Notes: a model not told the origin generated them from the sequence alone. Counted from the stretch's first letter, positions 6,255 through 14,468 are shown. The stretch: DNA of 16,679 nucleotides from a bacterium (GCA_030672255.1 DAOVGU010000099.1:1-16679); one strand, 5' to 3'. Program-made: numbers and translations.

Positions 6255-8300
6255 TTAATTCTTTCTTAGAGTAATTACGTCGAAAATATCAAGACGTTCA
6301 AGTTCTACAATGCTTTCATACCCTTTGGCAATTACCTTCAATTTGTGTTTTGAAATGTTACGAACCTTCTTATTAATGCGACCGGGTAAACTAAGGCGGA
6401 TATTATAGATAGGCACTACTTCATTTATGTTGCAGTGGAGTGTCTCCTTACCCGACAACTCTTCTCCGCTTGTCCGGGCCAATAGCTTGCCGGTGACCCC
6501 ATTGGTTAAGGTAATTTTTTTTATATTTTTCCCTTCCAAATAATAATTAATTTCAACTGTTCGGGGAGCTTCGCAAAAAATAAGAGGTTTATAAAAGTTC
6601 TTCATTAGATTCCAGAAACAGTTAAGGAAAGATACTAAATCCTGTTCGCTATATTCTTTAAAAAAATCAAAGGACAAATAAATAAACTGCCCTTTGCCAA
6701 ATCGACCTCTAATTATAGATGGCCATTTACTCTCTATCCCAGGATGAATATTATGTGAAATCCAACGTTCCTCTGTTTCCTCCATAGCTGGAAGGACTGT
6801 GGTTCCCAATACATCTTGATTTTTTCCTCTCTCTATTTTTAAGGCTCCGTTATTAGCTCTAACAAAAGGATTGTTGATAGACTGTTTCGTCTTTACAAAC
6901 ACTACTCTTTTATTTAATTCTGAAACAGATTTGAATAAACTCAAAAGCCTCTTATTCATCGGGTAAGGTCTCAATAGTTCATCAGTAAAACCAGTTTTAT
7001 AGGTAAATAGTACTTTCCCACCTTCTTGAATATATTGTTGAATTAATTTAATATTTTTTTCTGATATATTTTTCAGATTGGAAATAATCACTAAACTAAA
7101 TTTTTTCAGTCCTTCAAGGGTCAAATATTCAGTATTGATGACATCAAAAGGTAGGTGAAAATCAGTAAGGAACTTACAAGCGGCCACAAAACTGGGGTCA
7201 TCCTGGGGAAACTCTTTCAATAAGATATTATTACACATAATCCCTATTTCCGCATAAACCTGGCTATTACTTAGCTCATGATAAATTTGGGAGGCCTTTC
7301 TATAGACTTTTTTTATGGTTTGATATACCTCAGGAAACAGATTACCCTTAATATCAGGTTGATCAATAATCATTATTTCCGCTTTATGGGTAAGGATAGT
7401 AGCCATTTCCCAGGTAAGCTGTTCTTCCGACTTTATGGTAAAATCCCAGAGTTGATTAAATCTTGCTGTTACTATTTCAAATGGTTTGCCTCTGGCTAAG
7501 GAACGATATAACTTACTCTGAATACTATTGCAAAAATAATCCTTCCCCCATGGCTCAGCTTCTCGAATTAGATAATCATCAAATTCTATTTGATGAGGGT
7601 CAGTAAGAACATTGTGAGTAAATAATATTTCAGGACGTATCTTTTTAACCTCCTTTACTACCCTTCGTAAAAAATCATTGAGTGTTTTGTCCCTGAATCT
7701 TAAATAAAGAGCCCTGCTTCGATGGTCAAATTCTTTGGGTAAGTTCTCATTAAACTCTTCCTTCCATTTTTTCTGACAGTATCGACAAAAACAAACCGGT
7801 CTGTCTAAGGCGGGTGACATATGAACTATATCTACGAAAAAAGCCGGAAATTTATACTTAGTAACCATTTCCTTACATTGGGAAATGAAAAAGTCTGCAT
7901 AGAAACTATTGAGACAAAGGTAGCGCCATTTACCTCGTTGACGCACTGGTTGACCATGGACATCGGTTCGGACACACTCCGGAAACCGCCGGGCATAGTT
8001 TTCATCCCACTCTACAGTGGTATATCCGATTATTGAGAGACCTACTTTCTTAGCTTCCTCTAAGATATTACCAAATAGGTCTTTAGGTACATTTTTAAGT
8101 CGAGGGGTTAAGGATGAGGGTAGATCCGAATCATAATAAACATTTCCCCAGTGGTCCTTAAGAAAGAACATAACTGCATCTACATGGGACCCCTTCCAAA
8201 TTCTTACCATTTTCTTGGGATTAACATCCTTCAGCACATCAGGAGCAAAATCCGCATAATGAAAATCAAGACAAATACGACGATAACCTATCTTCTTCAC
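6255..8300 (-). CDS. Glycoside-hydrolase-like protein (GHL6-type TIM barrel plus GATase-like and C-terminal domains)
   Basis: A 681-residue protein with no signal peptide, so probably cytoplasmic. The N-terminal part (about 1-330) looks like the 'hypothetical glycosyl hydrolase 6' (GHL6) barrel: WKGSHVDAVMFFLKDHWGN at 35-53, GYTTVEWDENYARRFPE at 91-107, and FFVDIVHM with Asp156 at a strand end. Soon after comes CFCRYC (Cys169, 171, 174). The middle part (about 350-570) resembles the beta-galactosidase trimerisation/GATase-like fold (LVIISNL, GGKVLFT, FGKGQFIYLSFDFF). The last 100 residues look like a beta-rich C-terminal domain. GTG is the start, with AGGAG 7 nt upstream. It follows the NIF3 gene after 18 nt. 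No substrate or activity is established for such proteins that I know of; action on a deoxy-sugar or uronate glycoside would suit the neighbours. The gene is AT-rich (18 of 60 G/C at 6601-6660). Confidence 0.7.
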   Translation of the reverse strand: MKKIGYRRICLDFHYADFAPDVLKDVNPKKMVRIWKGSHVDAVMFFLKDHWGNVYYDSDLPSSLTPRLKNVPKDLFGNILEEAKKVGLSIIGYTTVEWDENYARRFPECVRTDVHGQPVRQRGKWRYLCLNSFYADFFISQCKEMVTKYKFPAFFVDIVHMSPALDRPVCFCRYCQKKWKEEFNENLPKEFDHRSRALYLRFRDKTLNDFLRRVVKEVKKIRPEILFTHNVLTDPHQIEFDDYLIREAEPWGKDYFCNSIQSKLYRSLARGKPFEIVTARFNQLWDFTIKSEEQLTWEMATILTHKAEIMIIDQPDIKGNLFPEVYQTIKKVYRKASQIYHELSNSQVYAEIGIMCNNILLKEFPQDDPSFVAACKFLTDFHLPFDVINTEYLTLEGLKKFSLVIISNLKNISEKNIKLIQQYIQEGGKVLFTYKTGFTDELLRPYPMNKRLLSLFKSVSELNKRVVFVKTKQSINNPFVRANNGALKIERGKNQDVLGTTVLPAMEETEERWISHNIHPGIESKWPSIIRGRFGKGQFIYLSFDFFKEYSEQDLVSFLNCFWNLMKNFYKPLIFCEAPRTVEINYYLEGKNIKKITLTNGVTGKLLARTSGEELSGKETLHCNINEVVPIYNIRLSLPGRINKKVRNISKHKLKVIAKGYESIVELERLDIFDVITLRKN

Positions 8301-8318
8301 CGATATACTCCTCTTAAA

Positions 8319-9095
8319 TTAGATATACTTTCCTGGTAACTTATTTTCAAAAAACACTACAGGTATGTCCGTAAATTGTTTTTTCAGAAATCTGGTCATA
8401 ACCTTCAACCCTATATTTTCACTTAATGCATGTCCAGTAATAATGAGATTTAATTTACTCTCCTTTGCATAAAACTGAGCATATTCGTCTGCTTCACCAG
8501 CCAACACAGTATCACATTTACCAACATAATATCTTTCCATAAATCCTAAACAGACACCAAGGCCCATTCCCCCAATAGCGATACCGAGCTTCCTTATATG
8601 AGAATTTAAATCTCCAATTACTTTTATCTTATCGATTTTTAACCTTTCTTTGAGCAGCTTTACAAAATCCTTAAGCGGAATGCGATCCATCTTATATACC
8701 CGGGCAATGAAGTCGCGTTCAATGGGCTCAGGCAGATCTATAGTTCTGGCTAATTCATCAACATTGAACTTCTGATCGGCTCGATAATGGCTTCGGACAA
8801 TAGATAGATTATTTTTCTGGATGATTTCCAAGCGCTTCCGATTAGCCACCCAATTAGGTGACTCCTTTAGAAGTTTTTTGTCTCTCTCCTTTAAATACGG
8901 AAATAGCAATTCTTCGTGGCAAATAATTAAATTACATTTTCTTCTTATAGCTAAGTACAAAGCCTCTAGTGTGGGCATCCAGGTGACCAATATGCCTTTT
9001 ACCTCTATCTCTGCCTGCCCAAAAAGAACTCCTTCATCAGGCCATTTTTTATCTACTAAACTTGTTAGAAATTTATCAATTTCGGTAACCTTCAT
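8319..9095 (-). CDS. NIF3/DUF34-family dinuclear metal protein
   Basis: A 258-residue NIF3-like protein. This family forms hexamers with a dinuclear metal site; its reaction is unsettled, and 'GTP cyclohydrolase' labels in databases are unreliable. Visible signs are the N-terminal strand VKGILVTW and then LIICHEELLFPY (His60-Glu61), where most relatives have a His-His pair. The C-terminal metal half has GEADEYAQF (Glu201, Asp203) and GHALSENIGL (His222, Glu226). The middle segment, with a conserved-looking PNWVANRKRLEII, fits a subfamily that in my memory carries a HEPTFY motif and sits near sugar genes. Its ATG overlaps the aldolase stop by 4 nt (ATGA), with AAGG upstream. Being translationally coupled to an aldolase suggests a role in the same sugar pathway, but this is inference. 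Confidence 0.85.
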   Translation of the reverse strand: MKVTEIDKFLTSLVDKKWPDEGVLFGQAEIEVKGILVTWMPTLEALYLAIRRKCNLIICHEELLFPYLKERDKKLLKESPNWVANRKRLEIIQKNNLSIVRSHYRADQKFNVDELARTIDLPEPIERDFIARVYKMDRIPLKDFVKLLKERLKIDKIKVIGDLNSHIRKLGIAIGGMGLGVCLGFMERYYVGKCDTVLAGEADEYAQFYAKESKLNLIITGHALSENIGLKVMTRFLKKQFTDIPVVFFENKLPGKYI

Positions 9096-9742
9096 TTCTG
9101 AGACCTTACCTTTTTAAGCTTGCTGCTTATCAGTTTTAATTTATTCAATTGTCGATTGCTAAGGGTATTTACATTACCCAAAGATATTGCTAGATGGTAC
9201 ACTTGTGCAGTGTTTTCTAGGATTTCCAAATTGTAGAAAGCTTCCCACAATGTTTTTCCTGAAGTCAGAGTTCCATGGTTGGCCAAAAGAAAAACATTCG
9301 AATTACTCAGATAAGGTTCGATACTTTTGAATAACTCTTGAGTGGTAGGAGTCCCATAATTCACTAGAACAATATTTTTAAGTGTTAGAAACGCTTCAGG
9401 CAGTATCTTAACAGGAATAGCAATTCCAGCTACAGCAAAAGAAGTAGCATAAGGAGGATGGGCATGTATGATGGCGCCTATTTTATGCCTATTTCTATAG
9501 ATAGCCAGATGAATATTTATTTCTGAAGTAGGATGGAAAGAACTTGGCGAGTATTCCCCATCAATATTGACTGATACTATAGATTTTTCTGTTAATCTTC
9601 CCTTGCAAGCCCCCGCTGCAGAAATAAATATTCTATTATTCATCCTAATAGATATATTCCCATCATTAGCGACAACATATTTCCTCTCAAATATTAATCT
9701 GCCAATTTCTATTATCTCATTAATTGCCTCTCTGTTATCCAT
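9092..9742 (-). CDS. Class II aldolase/adducin family protein (fuculose-phosphate aldolase type)
   Basis: A 216-residue zinc aldolase of the FucA/RhaD/AraD family, which splits a ketose 1-phosphate (or isomerises a pentulose 5-phosphate). The zinc ligands His93, His95 (IIHAHPPYATSF) and His156 (LANHGTL) and the acid/base Glu74 (TSEINIHLAIY) are all present, with the phosphate-site motif GNISIR at 28-33. Length matches FucA (215). The ATG is fixed by a TAA two codons upstream. AAAGG touches the start without any spacing, a poor ribosome site that may result from the deletion that left the kinase remnant directly upstream. The gene is AT-rich (20 of 60 G/C at 9361-9420). Substrate cannot be chosen among fuculose, rhamnulose, ribulose or similar phosphates. 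Confidence 0.92.
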   Translation of the reverse strand: MDNREAINEIIEIGRLIFERKYVVANDGNISIRMNNRIFISAAGACKGRLTEKSIVSVNIDGEYSPSSFHPTSEINIHLAIYRNRHKIGAIIHAHPPYATSFAVAGIAIPVKILPEAFLTLKNIVLVNYGTPTTQELFKSIEPYLSNSNVFLLANHGTLTSGKTLWEAFYNLEILENTAQVYHLAISLGNVNTLSNRQLNKLKLISSKLKKVRSQK

Positions 9743-9848
9743 CCTTTAGATTGCCTATCTTATGATTTAACTGTAACCACTTTCTCGACTTAGCTCCTCC
9801 TCCTATTGCGCGAATCTCATTAATATTAATGCCTGCCTTTATTATCTC
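9735..9848 (-). pseudogene. Remnant of an FGGY-family carbohydrate kinase (C-terminal fragment)
   Basis: In the gap between the cupin and aldolase genes the minus strand reads 37 codons with no start codon, then TAA. The string EIRAIGGGAKSRKW is the conserved adenosine-binding segment in the C-terminal half of FGGY sugar kinases (xylulo-, rhamnulo-, fuculokinase group). A TAA lies immediately upstream in this frame, and the final residues no longer look like the family, so only a scar of a roughly 500-residue gene is left. It overlaps the end of the cupin gene and the first codons of the aldolase. The kinase would have phosphorylated the ketose that the aldolase then splits, exactly the position expected in an isomerase-kinase-aldolase operon. 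Confidence 0.82.
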
Positions 9849-11074
9849 TTAAAACTCTGGTTTTGCGAACCCGGTCCAAAGTATCGCAAGATGACGAGTG
9901 GTTCACACCCCGTATTCTGGAAATTCACTCCCTTTTCTGCTGCTGGAGCCGAAACAAATAGCTCATCCCGGGTCAGGTCTCCATACCGAATCACAGTGGC
10001 TGATTCAACTTGCAATCCACCTATTTTGCCATACCCTTGAACGACAATCAGGCCATAAGCTCCTTTATCCTTTATACTGACACTTTTCCCCGGAAGCACA
10101 GTAAGTTCTTTAGCGCTAAACATATCTTTACCATCTATCTTCCCGTAAATCACCCATTTATCTTCAAATCCTTCATCAGTAGTATCAGTCACAGGTATAG
10201 GTTCGAGATAATGGTGCTTTTTAAACTCTGGGTCAAGATTCAACTCCCAATTAATCATATCCAGGAGATAGTCACAGTCCTGTTGTTTATCTGGAGGGAC
10301 ATCTTTCAAGAGTAACTCCTTGGGCACTGGTCTCCCAGCCACCATAGACTGATACATAGAATATACATCTGATGCCCACTGCACTTCGAAGGTTACAAAA
10401 GTTCCTGGTGCATGTAATATACCTGGGGGAAGAAGCCAACCGGTTCCTGGTTTTAATCGGTAAGCCTTTGAGAAATCCAAAATACCATTATCGCCCATAT
10501 CCCATTTTTCAAGGCACTGGTGAATATCCTCTCTGGTTGTGCCAGGTTCTAGGCCAAGAAAAGTGAAAGGGAAATTATTCCCGAGGTAATTAAGCTGGGA
10601 AGGAAAATAATAAGCCTCTGGTTTGCTCTCTTGTCCTATTTTTTTGGCAAATTTGTCTTCTATATGTAAATGAAGGGGAATTGGCTCCATATTATCAAAA
10701 AACTTTGCATATACTTTCCAACCCTTATATTCTCTGACACAGTCTTCACCTAAAATAAGCTTCCCTTCAGATTCAATCGCATCTTTTAAGGTTATCTTTT
10801 CCTTTTCGCCAACAATATAACTTAATCCTTCATCATCAGGAGTCCCTGGACCATTATCAGCTCTGGTGGTTGATGCAAACCATCTTTCACTAATTCCTCC
10901 TCTATGAACACCGAGACCGTAAATATCCTCAGAGGCCAGTTTGATCCTTCTACCGGGAACAAGAAATGCTCTCGGGACCCATGTTGGGGCCAATCTGAAG
11001 ATACCATTGTTTGCTTCAAAAATCCTCAATACCTTTCCACTTAAATTTCCTCCACGTCGAGTAGATATCATCAT
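9842..11074 (-). CDS. Cupin protein with phosphomannose-isomerase-like metal site, probable sugar isomerase
   Basis: A 410-residue cytoplasmic protein. The pattern of metal ligands is that of type I phosphomannose isomerase-like cupins: LHLHIED (His135, His137), KPEAYYFP (Glu153) and PPGILHAPG (His221), followed by TFEVQWASDVYSMYQ. A second cupin-like domain seems to fill 300-400 (ELTVLPGKSVSI, GLIVVQGYGKI). I do not recognise a characterised enzyme with this exact architecture. As the first gene of a block with a kinase remnant and a class II aldolase, an aldose-ketose isomerase role is the natural guess. AGGAG lies just before two consecutive ATG codons (11074 or 11071), so either may be used. 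The hairpin repeat at 11105-11149 lies in its leader region. Confidence 0.72.
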   Translation of the reverse strand: MMISTRRGGNLSGKVLRIFEANNGIFRLAPTWVPRAFLVPGRRIKLASEDIYGLGVHRGGISERWFASTTRADNGPGTPDDEGLSYIVGEKEKITLKDAIESEGKLILGEDCVREYKGWKVYAKFFDNMEPIPLHLHIEDKFAKKIGQESKPEAYYFPSQLNYLGNNFPFTFLGLEPGTTREDIHQCLEKWDMGDNGILDFSKAYRLKPGTGWLLPPGILHAPGTFVTFEVQWASDVYSMYQSMVAGRPVPKELLLKDVPPDKQQDCDYLLDMINWELNLDPEFKKHHYLEPIPVTDTTDEGFEDKWVIYGKIDGKDMFSAKELTVLPGKSVSIKDKGAYGLIVVQGYGKIGGLQVESATVIRYGDLTRDELFVSAPAAEKGVNFQNTGCEPLVILRYFGPGSQNQSFKR

Positions 11075-11104
11075 CTCTCCTCTTCCTCTTCTTGATAAAC
11101 CTTT

Positions 11105-11149
11105 ACCCCTGCTAGAATCAAGCAGGGGTGAAAATTTAACAAAGTTCTG
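11105..11149. repeat. Hairpin repeat, copy 2 (CACCCCTGCT family)
   Basis: ACCCCTGCT, a 7-nt loop AGAATCA, and AGCAGGGGT, then GAAAATTTAACAAAGTTCTG. It matches 4043-4087 at 43 of 45 positions, in the same orientation. It lies in the 140-nt gap between fabF and the cupin gene. The rest of that gap holds only the cupin ribosome site; no convincing promoter was found there. Confidence 0.85.
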
Positions 11150-11214
11150 ATCCTTGTTATTCTTGCTATGTTACGCGCCATTGTTTCCCCTGCGAAGAAG
11201 CAATGGTTGATGAA

Positions 11215-12468
11215 TCACTTTTCATCGGAAGCATCAGTCAACAATTTTTTAATGATGATTACGATATTATGACCACCAAAGCCAAAGGAGTTAGACATCG
11301 CTACCCTTGCCTCCTTTTTCCGCGGTTGATTGGGAACATAATCAAGGTCGCATTCCGGGTCAGCCACCTCATAATTTATTGTCGGGGGGATAAGGGAATT
11401 CTCGATTACCAAAGCAGAGATAGCAACCTCCAATGCCCCAGCAGCACCGAGCATATGACCGACCATAGATTTGATAGAACTTACCGGTATCTGATAGGCA
11501 TAATCGCCAAAAACCTTTTTGATGGCTTGCGTTTCACTTTTATCATTAAGAGGGGTTGAGGTGCCATGAGCATTGATATAGTCTATTTCTTCCGGTTTGA
11601 TTTCGCTATCCTTCAGTGCCTCCTTTATTGCCAAAGTCGCTCCATTACCATCAGGGGGAGGTGCGGTCATATGGTAGGCATCGGCAGATAACCCCAGACC
11701 AACAATTTCGGCATAGATGCGGGAGTTATGTTTTTTGGCATTTTCTAAGGTTTCCAGGATAAGGATAGCTGCTCCTTCAGCCATAACAAAACCATCGCGC
11801 CGCTTATCAAAAGGACAGGATGCTTTCTCTGGCTCATCATTCTTAGTAGAGAGAGAATGCGCACTACAGAAACCGGCTAATCCTAAAGGAGTAATACAGG
11901 ATTCGGTCCCTCCCGTAACCATTACCTCTGCTCCTCCATTCTGCAAAATGCGATAGCTATCGGCAATAGCATGGGCCCCAGAGGCACAGGCACTCACGGT
12001 ACAATAATTTGGTCCCTGGAAGCCAAACTGAATGGCAATTTGGCCGGAAGCCATATCCGGAATAAGCATCGGGATAAGGAATGGGGAAACTTTACCTGGC
12101 CCTTTCTCTAAAAGGATGGAATGCTGGCGCTCAATAACCCGCAGCCCCCCGATACCGGCCCCGACAATAACTCCAACTCGTCTTCTGTCAATTTCCTCAA
12201 GGCGGGCATCTTTCAGAGCTTCCCTGGTAGCGGCAATTGCATACTGAACAAAGCGATCCATATGCCTTAAACTTTTCTTATCCAAGAAGGAAGAATCAAA
12301 ATTCTTTATTTCCCCTGCAATTTGAGAAGAATGGTCCTTAGCATCAAAATCCTTAATCCTTTCTATCCCACTTCTCCCGCTGATTAATGCTCTCCAGGTC
12401 TCCTCTTTACTATTACCCACGGGAGTGAGTAATCCCAATCCCGTAATAACGACCCGCTTTTTCTCCAT
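11215..12468 (-). CDS. fabF: 3-oxoacyl-ACP synthase II
   Basis: The elongating condensing enzyme of type II fatty-acid synthesis: it condenses acyl-enzyme with malonyl-ACP. The 417-residue protein has the full thiolase-fold triad: Cys161 in VSACASGAHA, His301 in NAHGTSTPLND and His338 in MVGHMLGAAG, plus the C-terminal glycine loop NSFGFGGHN. Length and motifs match FabF rather than FabB. The start reads MEKKRVVITGLGLLTPVG, as usual. It follows acpP after 16 nt, the standard acpP-fabF order, and has no clear Shine-Dalgarno of its own. It is the last gene of the fab cluster; a hairpin repeat follows before the next transcription unit. Confidence 0.97.
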   Translation of the reverse strand: MEKKRVVITGLGLLTPVGNSKEETWRALISGRSGIERIKDFDAKDHSSQIAGEIKNFDSSFLDKKSLRHMDRFVQYAIAATREALKDARLEEIDRRRVGVIVGAGIGGLRVIERQHSILLEKGPGKVSPFLIPMLIPDMASGQIAIQFGFQGPNYCTVSACASGAHAIADSYRILQNGGAEVMVTGGTESCITPLGLAGFCSAHSLSTKNDEPEKASCPFDKRRDGFVMAEGAAILILETLENAKKHNSRIYAEIVGLGLSADAYHMTAPPPDGNGATLAIKEALKDSEIKPEEIDYINAHGTSTPLNDKSETQAIKKVFGDYAYQIPVSSIKSMVGHMLGAAGALEVAISALVIENSLIPPTINYEVADPECDLDYVPNQPRKKEARVAMSNSFGFGGHNIVIIIKKLLTDASDEK

Positions 12469-12484
12469 TCACAGAATAGTAAAG

Positions 12485-12724
12485 TTATTTCTTCTCAACA
12501 ATATAGTTTATCGCCTCGCCAATTGTCCTGATCTTTTCCGCATCCTCATCAGGAATCTCCAGGCCAAACTTTTCCTCAAAGGCCATTACCAATTCCACCG
12601 TATCCAAACTGTCGGCTCCAAGATCATCAACAAAGGAGGCATTTTCCGTAATCTCATTTGGGTTTACCCCCAACTGCTCTACCGTAATCTCTTTCACCAA
12701 TTTTTCTACCTCTGCTCTTTCCAT
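12485..12724 (-). CDS. acpP: Acyl carrier protein
   Basis: A 79-residue acidic carrier that holds growing acyl chains on a phosphopantetheine arm attached to Ser39 in the motif LGADSLDTVELVMAFEEKF. I chose the ATG at 12722-12724 because AAAGGAG stands 7 nt before it; a GTG six codons upstream is open in frame but lies on the ribosome-site sequence and would add MKRREI, not seen in the family. It follows fabG by 14 nt and precedes fabF by 16 nt. It is the substrate carrier for every Fab enzyme encoded around it. Confidence 0.97.
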   Translation of the reverse strand: MERAEVEKLVKEITVEQLGVNPNEITENASFVDDLGADSLDTVELVMAFEEKFGLEIPDEDAEKIRTIGEAINYIVEKK

Positions 12725-12738
12725 AATTTCTCTCCTTT

Positions 12739-13476
12739 TCACATTACCATTCCTCCATCTACCTTGATTACCTGTCCCGTCAAATAATCGCTTTCCTCTG
12801 AGGCTAAAAAGAGGGCAAGTTTAGCAACATCAACCGGCTCTCCAAATCTCCCCAAAGGGATATTTTTTAGTATCTCCTCCTTAACTCCGGGGAAGAGTCT
12901 TTGAGTCATTGGGGTATTGATGTAGCCGGGAGCAATAGCATTAACATTAATCTTAAATCGAGCTAACTCCCTGGCAACACTTTTGGTCAATCCCAAGATT
13001 CCGGCTTTACTTGCCGCATAATTAGTTTGACCAATATTCCCGGTGAGACCGATGACAGAGGCAATATTTATAATCTTACCATATTTTTGCTTCATCATAA
13101 ATCTACTTGCTACTTTGGTGCAGTTAAATGTTCCTTTCAGATTAACCTCTATTACACTTTCCCAATCTCTCTCCTCCATCCGAAAAAGCAAGTTATCCCT
13201 GGTTATTCCCGCATTATTAATCAGAATATCCAGCCTTTTTAATCTCGCATAGCTATCTTTCATCGCCTCCTTTACCTCCTTAATCTGGGTAATATTAACC
13301 TTCTGAAAAAGAACCTCACGAGAAAAATTTTTAATCTGAGCTAAGAGGGTAGGGGAAGGTTCAGCGATATCCCAGAGGATAAGATCCGCTCCCTCGGAAG
13401 CAAAAGTATGGGCTAAAGAATTACCAATTCCTCCCGAGGCTCCGGTAATGAGAGCAACCTTTTTCTCTAATCGCAT
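12739..13476 (-). CDS. fabG: 3-oxoacyl-ACP reductase
   Basis: The NADPH-dependent reductase of the fatty-acid cycle, a 245-residue short-chain dehydrogenase. It shows TGASGGIG at 11-18, NNAG at 87-90 and the catalytic set Asn112, Ser140, Tyr153 and Lys157 (YAASKAG). The tail YLTGQVIKVDGGMVM is typical of FabG. The ATG at 13474-13476 is the only reasonable start, yet no Shine-Dalgarno lies upstream: the preceding bases are ctcgctaacgatt and belong to a 34-bp palindrome between fabD and fabG. It lies between fabD and acpP in the usual order. Confidence 0.97.
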   Translation of the reverse strand: MRLEKKVALITGASGGIGNSLAHTFASEGADLILWDIAEPSPTLLAQIKNFSREVLFQKVNITQIKEVKEAMKDSYARLKRLDILINNAGITRDNLLFRMEERDWESVIEVNLKGTFNCTKVASRFMMKQKYGKIINIASVIGLTGNIGQTNYAASKAGILGLTKSVARELARFKINVNAIAPGYINTPMTQRLFPGVKEEILKNIPLGRFGEPVDVAKLALFLASEESDYLTGQVIKVDGGMVM

Positions 13477-13485
13477 AAATCGTTA

Positions 13486-13519
13486 GCGAGGCTAACCCCT
13501 GATTAAATCAGGGGCTCGC
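13486..13519. repeat. Palindrome between fabD and fabG
   Basis: CCCCTGATTAAATCAGGGG (9-bp arms) is flanked by a second arm pair GCGAG (13486-13490) and CTCGC (13515-13519), with GCTAA unpaired on one side. It occupies nearly the whole 44-nt gap between the two genes and leaves no room for a normal ribosome site before fabG. No U-run follows, so it does not look like a terminator. Confidence 0.75.
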
Positions 13520-13520
13520 A

Positions 13521-14468
13521 CTACATTTTAATTATTTTCCCAATTTTTTCTAAACTTTCTTTATCTTCAATATTGGCTACCGAAAGGCTAGGGGCGCTTC
13601 TTTTCAATAATTTACTCAATACTTTCTTTGGTCCTATTTCTAAGAACAGCTCAATTTTTCTTTTTTTAAGCTCTTTCATTGTCTCCCACCAAAGAACAGG
13701 GTGACTCACCTGGGCAATCAAAGCATTCTTTATCTCCTCTGGCTCTCTGACTTCCCTGGCGGTGCTATTCGCAATAAGAGGAAATTTTGCTTTTTTAAGC
13801 TTTATCCCTTCTAATTCGGCCGCCAATTTCTCCTCTACAGCTCCCATAAAAATGGTATGGAAGGGACCGCTTACCTTCAGGGGAATAAGCTTCCTTACCT
13901 CACTATCCTCGATATACTCTTCGAACTTCTCCATCCCTCCTGTTTCTCCAGAAACAACAATCTGCTCAGGAGAATTAATATTGGCTATCTCTACTAAACC
14001 AGCCGATTGCACCTTCTTGCAAATTTCAGTTATCTTCTCCAGAGGAAGTCCGATCACGGCAAGCATCTTACCAGGATGTTTCTGAGACGCTTCCAGCATA
14101 AATCTTGCTCTCTTTTCCACCAATCTTAAACCATCTTCAAAGGAAAGAGCTCCAGCAGCAATGAGAGCGGAATATTCTCCTAAACTATGACCGGCCACAG
14201 CAAGAGGGATAATGCTATATTCTGCTTCCATCACCTCATAGGCAGCGATTGAAGTGGTGAGGATTGCTAGCTGGCAAATTTCGGTATTATTTAACACACT
14301 CTCCGGTCCTTGAAAAATTATATGAGAAAGATTAGTTTTCAAAATCTCATTGGCTTTTTCAAATATCTTTTTGGCTAAATCAAAATTTTGATGGAGGTCC
14401 TTCCCCATTCCTACATATTGAGACCCCTGACCAGGAAAAAGATAAGCAACCTTCATAGGTTTAACCAT
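13521..14468 (-). CDS. fabD: Malonyl-CoA:ACP transacylase
   Basis: Transfers malonyl groups from CoA to the acyl carrier protein, supplying extender units. The 315-residue protein has GQGSQ at 13-17, the nucleophile Ser95 in GHSLGEY, the partner His204 in GPFHT, and QVSHPVLWWETM near the C-terminus, all as in FabD. The start is ATG at 14466-14468 or the in-frame ATG four codons later (MKVAYLFPGQGSQ). Neither has a visible Shine-Dalgarno; a palindromic element ends 14 nt upstream of the first ATG. The gap to fabH is 114 nt, unusually wide for this operon and filled by repeats. Confidence 0.97.
   Translation of the reverse strand: MVKPMKVAYLFPGQGSQYVGMGKDLHQNFDLAKKIFEKANEILKTNLSHIIFQGPESVLNNTEICQLAILTTSIAAYEVMEAEYSIIPLAVAGHSLGEYSALIAAGALSFEDGLRLVEKRARFMLEASQKHPGKMLAVIGLPLEKITEICKKVQSAGLVEIANINSPEQIVVSGETGGMEKFEEYIEDSEVRKLIPLKVSGPFHTIFMGAVEEKLAAELEGIKLKKAKFPLIANSTAREVREPEEIKNALIAQVSHPVLWWETMKELKKRKIELFLEIGPKKVLSKLLKRSAPSLSVANIEDKESLEKIGKIIKM

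Noticed and set aside
9898..10315. Overlapping plus-strand frames inside the cupin gene
   Set aside because: Shadows of the minus-strand gene; the minus frame carries the conserved metal-site motifs.
12724..12742. Upstream GTG start for acpP giving 85 residues
   Set aside because: The extension covers the Shine-Dalgarno sequence and adds residues not found in the family; the ATG at 12724 fits better.
12425..12787. 120-codon plus-strand frame across acpP
   Set aside because: Antisense to acpP and the ends of fabF and fabG; no ribosome site or family resemblance.
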